This document shows, one piece after another, positions 15,745 to 19,117 of a DNA stretch of 19,117 bases. Where the stretch lies: positions 1 to 19,117 of the forward strand of contig JAHHSZ010000028.1 in NCBI GenBank assembly GCA_020024915.1, in the 5' to 3' direction. Within the stretch, counting starts at the first letter, position 1, and the number at the start of each line of letters is the position of its first letter. The notes beneath the pieces were generated by a model, which did no database searches, had not been told where the DNA came from, and saw only the letters and a program-made list of their open reading frames with translations. The position numbers and the translations under genes are program-made. Source of the DNA: Fusobacterium sp. GTDB lineage: Bacteria > Fusobacteriota > Fusobacteriia > Fusobacteriales > Fusobacteriaceae.

Positions 15745-16407
15745 TTAATGTTTTTGTATGTATCTTCTAGGAAATAAGATTTCAGAAGGAATGGAAATTC
15801 TTTTGTGGAAAAATTTAATAAAAACTCCATTAAAGAGAAACATAATTAGTGTTCCTATTCCAATTCCTGTAAAATCAAAACCATTATATATTCCAAAGCT
15901 AATTGCCAAAATAAGAGGAACTCCTAAATAGAAAAGATTAGCTTTTTTAATATCAGAGATTAAATATTCGTTAACTGTTTGTAAAAATTGATCAAATGGA
16001 TTGAGAGCTATATTTAATCTAAGATAGACTGAAATTCCAGCTGAAAGTACTGTATCTCCAATTAAAAATATTAAAATTCTCAATAGATAGTTTTCAAATG
16101 AAATAGTAGAAAAGAGATTTAAAAACATATCTAAAAATATTCCAAAGATATAGGCTACAAAAAATGAACCTATCAATCTAAAAAGATTAAACTTTTTAGA
16201 TATAATGATAATAGGTATATAGACTAAAAAATTTAAAATTATAGTACAGACACCTATCTGTAGATGTGAAGATCGTGCAATCCCCATACTAGCTGCTATC
16301 CATGGACCACTACCAATATTACTTTTTATTAACAAACAGTTTCCAAAAGAATTTACAAATATAGAAAATACCCAGAGAGAGTATTTTTTCAAAAAATTCA
16401 TATACAT
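15745..16407 (-). CDS. YczE/YitT-like integral membrane protein
   Basis: This hydrophobic protein of 220 residues has about five or six membrane segments. The opening FVNSFGNCLLIKSNIGSGPW and the later LNIALNPFDQF and GIGIGTLIMFLFNG segments are typical of the YczE/YyaS group (COG2364-like), whose function is unknown. I place the start at ATG 16407-16405 because GGGTGA lies eight bases upstream on the minus strand. An ATG two codons later and an upstream TTG at 16428 (without a ribosome site) are alternatives. It is the first gene of an operon with galE, divergent from recA. No functional link to galactose metabolism can be read from the sequence. Confidence 0.7.
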   Translation of the reverse strand: MYMNFLKKYSLWVFSIFVNSFGNCLLIKSNIGSGPWIAASMGIARSSHLQIGVCTIILNFLVYIPIIIISKKFNLFRLIGSFFVAYIFGIFLDMFLNLFSTISFENYLLRILIFLIGDTVLSAGISVYLRLNIALNPFDQFLQTVNEYLISDIKKANLFYLGVPLILAISFGIYNGFDFTGIGIGTLIMFLFNGVFIKFFHKRISIPSEILFPRRYIQKH

Positions 16408-16453
16408 ATATCTGTTCACCCAAATCAATATAATATTTTATAAGATTAACTGA

Positions 16454-16462
16454 ATTATAGCA
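16454..16462 (-). promoter_or_regulatory. Extended -10 promoter of the yczE-galE operon
   Basis: On the minus strand TGC directly precedes TATAAT (16459-16454), a perfect extended -10 element about 45 bases before the yczE-type start. The -35 region is only a T run. Confidence 0.5.
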
Positions 16463-16520
16463 TAAAACTAGAGTAAAAAAAAGTTAAATTTCTTCTTATC
16501 TATATTTATAGAAAATTATA

Positions 16521-16549
16521 TTTACAAAATAATTATAATGTGATATATT
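16521..16549 (+). promoter_or_regulatory. Promoter of recA
   Basis: TTTACA (16521-16526) and TATATT (16544-16549) are spaced by 17 bases with TGA before the -10 box. I see no SOS operator of the Gram-positive (CGAAC-N4-GTTCG) or E. coli (CTG-N10-CAG) type around it. Confidence 0.5.
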
Positions 16550-16600
16550 ATTAATAGATATAGATATACAATTTTTATAAATAAAGAATAGGTGATGAAC

Positions 16601-17671
16601 ATGGCTGTAAAAAAAGAAGAGATGAGTAAAGAAAAAGCTTTGGAACAGGCACTTACAAAGATTACAAAAGATTTTGGAGAGGGTTCCATTATGAAATTAG
16701 GGAGCAATCTTAATATGGAGATAGATGTTATATCTACAGGAAGTCTAAATATAGATATAGCTCTAGGTGTTAATGGTGTTCCTAAGGGAAGGATAGTAGA
16801 GATCTATGGTGCAGAGAGTTCAGGAAAAACAACGATAGCTCTTCATGTTGTAGCACAAGCTCAAAAAAATAATGGAATAGTGGCTTATATTGATGCTGAA
16901 CATGCATTGGATCCTGAATATGCTAAGGTTTTAGGAGTTAATGTAGATGAATTATTGATTTCACAACCAGATTATGGCGAACAAGCATTAGAGATTGCTG
17001 ATATGTTGGTGAGATCTGGAGCTGTAGATTTGATTGTTATTGACTCTGTAGCTGCTCTAGTACCTAAAGCTGAAATAGATGGAGAGATGTCAGATCAACA
17101 AATGGGATTACAGGCAAGATTGATGTCGAAAGCTTTAAGAAAATTAACAGGATCTCTAAATAAATCAAAAACTACTATGATATTTATAAATCAGATAAGA
17201 GATAAGATAGGAAGTTTTGGATTTGGACCTCAGACTACAACAACAGGAGGAAAGGCATTAAAGTTTTATGCTTCGGTTAGAATGGAAGTGAAAAAAGTTG
17301 GAAGTGTAAAGCAGGGAGATGAGATAATAGGGAATGAAACTGTTGTAAAAATAACTAAAAATAAGGTAGCACCACCATTTAAAGAGGCTAATTTTCAAAT
17401 AATGTATGGTAAAGGAATAACAAGAGTAGGAGAGATATTTGAATTAGCTTTAGATAATGACATTGTTTCAAAATCTGGAGCTTGGTTTAGTTTTGGAGAT
17501 ATCAGACTTGGACAGGGAAAGGAAAATGTTAAGAATAGACTAGAAGAGGAAAAGGAACTTTTTAAAATGATAGAGGAAAAAGTACTTGAGATTCTAAAAA
17601 ATGGTGAGGCAAAAAAGAAAAAAATAGTTGTTGAGGACAGTGAGATAGAGAAAACAGAGGCTGAAAATTAA
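16601..17671 (+). CDS. recA: Recombinase RecA
   Basis: RecA forms filaments on single-stranded DNA for homologous recombination and SOS signalling. The 356-residue protein has the expected features: Walker A GAESSGKT at 70-77, LIVIDSVAALVPKAEI around 142-157, FINQIRDK before loop L2, and KALKFYASVRMEV after it. The C-terminal tail is lysine- and glutamate-rich. Loop L2 is unusual. At residues 205-217 it reads SFGFGPQTTTTGG, where E. coli and B. subtilis have VMFGNPET(T)xGG, so it is one residue longer and lacks the VMFGNPE core. I chose ATG 16601 with AGGTGA five bases upstream. Earlier in-frame GTG 16592 and ATG 16595 overlap that site. No recX follows. Confidence 0.97.
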   Translation: MAVKKEEMSKEKALEQALTKITKDFGEGSIMKLGSNLNMEIDVISTGSLNIDIALGVNGVPKGRIVEIYGAESSGKTTIALHVVAQAQKNNGIVAYIDAEHALDPEYAKVLGVNVDELLISQPDYGEQALEIADMLVRSGAVDLIVIDSVAALVPKAEIDGEMSDQQMGLQARLMSKALRKLTGSLNKSKTTMIFINQIRDKIGSFGFGPQTTTTGGKALKFYASVRMEVKKVGSVKQGDEIIGNETVVKITKNKVAPPFKEANFQIMYGKGITRVGEIFELALDNDIVSKSGAWFSFGDIRLGQGKENVKNRLEEEKELFKMIEEKVLEILKNGEAKKKKIVVEDSEIEKTEAEN

Positions 17672-17694
17672 AGAGATTAGAGTGTGGTCAGGGA

Positions 17695-17793
17695 ATGAAG
17701 AGAATAAAAATAAAATACAGTAGATATGTGTATACAGAATCAACTTTCTTAGAAAAATTAAAAAAAATCATTGTTAAAATAATAAAAATGTAA
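17695..17793 (+). CDS. Possible small basic ORF between recA and nagA
   Basis: An ATG at 17695 opens a 32-codon frame beginning MKRIKIKYSRYVYTES and ending KKIIVKIIKM. It has about ten lysine and arginine residues and an amphipathic C-terminal half. The only purine-rich site, AGGGA, touches the start codon, which is poor spacing. It fills over half of the recA-nagA gap and ends at the edge of the nagA -10 box. It is not recognisable as RecX. It could be a small membrane-binding peptide or chance. Confidence 0.22.
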   Translation: MKRIKIKYSRYVYTESTFLEKLKKIIVKIIKM

Positions 17794-17799
17794 TAAAAT
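17771..17799 (+). promoter_or_regulatory. Promoter of nagA
   Basis: TTGTTA (17771-17776) and TAAAAT (17794-17799) are spaced by 17 bases, about 60 bases before the nagA start. Confidence 0.5.
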
Positions 17800-17857
17800 A
17801 TTAATGTAAGGCAGATATATTGATTTTAAAATTCAAGGTTTAAGAGGGAGGATTCTT

Positions 17858-19003
17858 ATGTCAGGATTAATATTAACAAATGCTAAAATAGTTTTACCAG
17901 ATAGAATAATAAATGGAGCAATCGTATTAAGAGATGGAAAGATAAAGAAGATCTATGAAGGAACTATGTTTGGAGAATTAGGTGGAATAGATGTAGAGGG
18001 AAGATATGTAGTTCCAGGATTTATAGATGTTCATATTCATGGTGCAGATGGTGCTGATGCTATGGATAATAGCGAAGAGGCATTGAGAACTATATCTAAA
18101 TTCATAGTTAAACATGGAACAACTAACTTTTTAGCAACAACTTTAACAAGTGATAAAGAGACATTAAAAGAGGTATTGGAAAAGATAGGAAAATTACAGA
18201 ATGAGAGAATAGAAGGAGCAAATATATTTGGTGCACATATGGAAGGACCATATTTTGATGTTCAATACAAGGGAGCTCAAAATGATAAATATATTAAACC
18301 AGCTGGAATTCAAGAGATTGAAGAGTATCTAAGTGTAAAACCAGGACTTGTAAAATTATTTTCAATGGCTGCTAAGGGAGAAGATGCTCTAAAATCTATA
18401 AAATACTTAAAAGAGAACAATGTAGTAGTTTCAGTAGGACACTCTGGGATCTCTTTTGAAGAGGTTCAAGAAGCTGTAAAAGCAGGAGTATCACATGCTA
18501 CTCATACATATAATGGAATGAAGGGATTTAATCATAGAGAACCTGGTGTAGTAGGTGCTGTAATGGTTAATGATAATATTAATGCAGAGATAATTTTTGA
18601 TAAGATCCATGTACATCCAGAGGCAGTAAGACTTTTAATAAAAGCTAAAGGTGTAGACAGAGTACTATGTATAACTGATGCTATGTGTGCTACAGGTTTA
18701 CCTGATGGAAATTATAAATTGGGTGAATTAGATGTATATGTAGGAGATGGACAAGCTAGACTTGTAAGTAATAATAGTTTAGCAGGAAGTGTACTTACTA
18801 TGGATAAAGCATTTAAACATATGATAGAGTTAGGATATAGTATATTTGATGCAGTTAAGATGACAAGTACAAATGCTGCTAAAGAATTCGGTTTAAATGC
18901 AGGTGTTCTTCAAGAGGGAAAAGATGCAGATATAGTTTTATTAAATCCAGATTATAGTGTTGAAATGACTGTAGTAAAAGGAGAGATAAAATTCCAAGCT
19001 TAA
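17858..19003 (+). CDS. nagA: N-acetylglucosamine-6-phosphate deacetylase
   Basis: NagA removes acetate from GlcNAc-6-phosphate to give glucosamine-6-phosphate in amino-sugar use and cell-wall recycling. The 381-residue amidohydrolase shows the family layout. The metal-site HxH (H59, H61) is in FIDVHIHG, E129 in AHMEGPYFD, H195 in VGHSG and H216 in ATHTYNGM. The catalytic aspartate D274 is in CITDAMCATG. GLPDGNYKLG and the C-terminal GKDADIVLLN are also typical. GGGAGG lies six bases before the ATG. It has its own promoter, and no nagB or PTS gene is adjacent. A tRNA promoter starts 10 bases after the stop. Confidence 0.95.
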   Translation: MSGLILTNAKIVLPDRIINGAIVLRDGKIKKIYEGTMFGELGGIDVEGRYVVPGFIDVHIHGADGADAMDNSEEALRTISKFIVKHGTTNFLATTLTSDKETLKEVLEKIGKLQNERIEGANIFGAHMEGPYFDVQYKGAQNDKYIKPAGIQEIEEYLSVKPGLVKLFSMAAKGEDALKSIKYLKENNVVVSVGHSGISFEEVQEAVKAGVSHATHTYNGMKGFNHREPGVVGAVMVNDNINAEIIFDKIHVHPEAVRLLIKAKGVDRVLCITDAMCATGLPDGNYKLGELDVYVGDGQARLVSNNSLAGSVLTMDKAFKHMIELGYSIFDAVKMTSTNAAKEFGLNAGVLQEGKDADIVLLNPDYSVEMTVVKGEIKFQA

Positions 19004-19013
19004 TAAAAAAATA

Positions 19014-19042
19014 TTGACAAAATAATATAAATATAGTAGAAT
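19014..19042 (+). promoter_or_regulatory. Promoter of tRNA-Leu
   Basis: A consensus TTGACA (19014-19019) lies 17 bases before TAGAAT (19037-19042), about 20 bases before the mature tRNA start. It is the best promoter match in the window together with that at 12833. Confidence 0.8.
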
Positions 19043-19063
19043 AAATTCGTTGTGAAGGCAACT

Positions 19064-19117
19064 GCCTGGATGGCGGAACAGGTAGACGCACAGGACTTAA
19101 AATCCTGTGGTATTTAG
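19064..19117 (+). tRNA. tRNA-Leu(UAA), cut by the window end
   Basis: The 5' part of a leucine tRNA is clear: acceptor strand GCCTGGA, then TG and a D arm GCGGAACAGGTAGACGC. An anticodon stem CAGGA/TCCTG (19091-19095 and 19103-19107) encloses the loop CTTAAAA with anticodon TAA at 19098-19100. The sequence ends within the start of the long variable arm of this class II tRNA, so the T arm and 3' acceptor strand are outside the window. Confidence 0.92.

Noticed and set aside
16429..16600. SOS/LexA operator in the recA intergenic region
   Set aside because: No CGAAC-N4-GTTCG-like or CTG-N10-CAG-like site could be found by eye.
1..19117. CRISPR array, phage genes, toxin-antitoxin or defence island
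   Set aside because: No regular direct repeats, integrase, or recognisable toxin, nuclease or phage protein was found; the IS remnant is the only mobile trace.

Overview
The window looks like a chromosomal segment from a low-GC, Gram-negative-type anaerobe, most likely a Fusobacterium or close relative. The base composition is strongly AT-rich, arginine is mostly AGA, and several starts are TTG or GTG. Outer-membrane/LPS genes (an LptD-like barrel, a free-standing heptose-1-phosphate adenylyltransferase) lie beside Firmicute-like families (YwaF, YczE, viroplasmin-RNase H). The genus is inferred from this mix and not from any search.

Layout. Positions 1-1395 (minus strand) hold the start of an unrecognised gene, a YwaF-type membrane protein and a viroplasmin-RNase H. 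A divergent promoter region (about 1396-1552) then leads into plus-strand rpmE and upp, each followed by an intrinsic terminator, and a NUDIX hydrolase of the CoA-diphosphatase type. Positions 3290-6291 form a tight cluster: hldC (ADP-heptose precursor), tsaE and tsaB (t6A modification of tRNA) with overlapping ends, then a rubredoxin-like/FAD oxidoreductase. A TTG-started thioredoxin follows. The large LptD-like gene and thrS (6899-12698) appear to form one transcription unit. An AspT-type exchanger with its own promoter and a strong terminator comes next.

Positions 14309-14733 contain no intact gene but hold a decayed IS200/IS605-family element. Its short reading frame joins a TnpA-like N-terminus to a TnpB-like segment. 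On the minus strand yczE and galE form a small operon divergent from recA. nagA follows recA, and the window ends inside a tRNA-Leu(UAA) gene that has a very good promoter.

Most of the window is housekeeping: translation (rpmE, thrS, tsaE/tsaB, tRNA), recombination (recA), salvage (upp, nagA), envelope (hldC, lptD, galE) and redox. I found no phage, CRISPR or obvious new defence system. The items most worth a second look are the chimeric IS200/IS605 remnant, the altered L2 loop of RecA, the very large cysteine-free LptD, the inverted repeat in the thioredoxin leader, and the rubredoxin-like domain fused to a flavoprotein next to thioredoxin.
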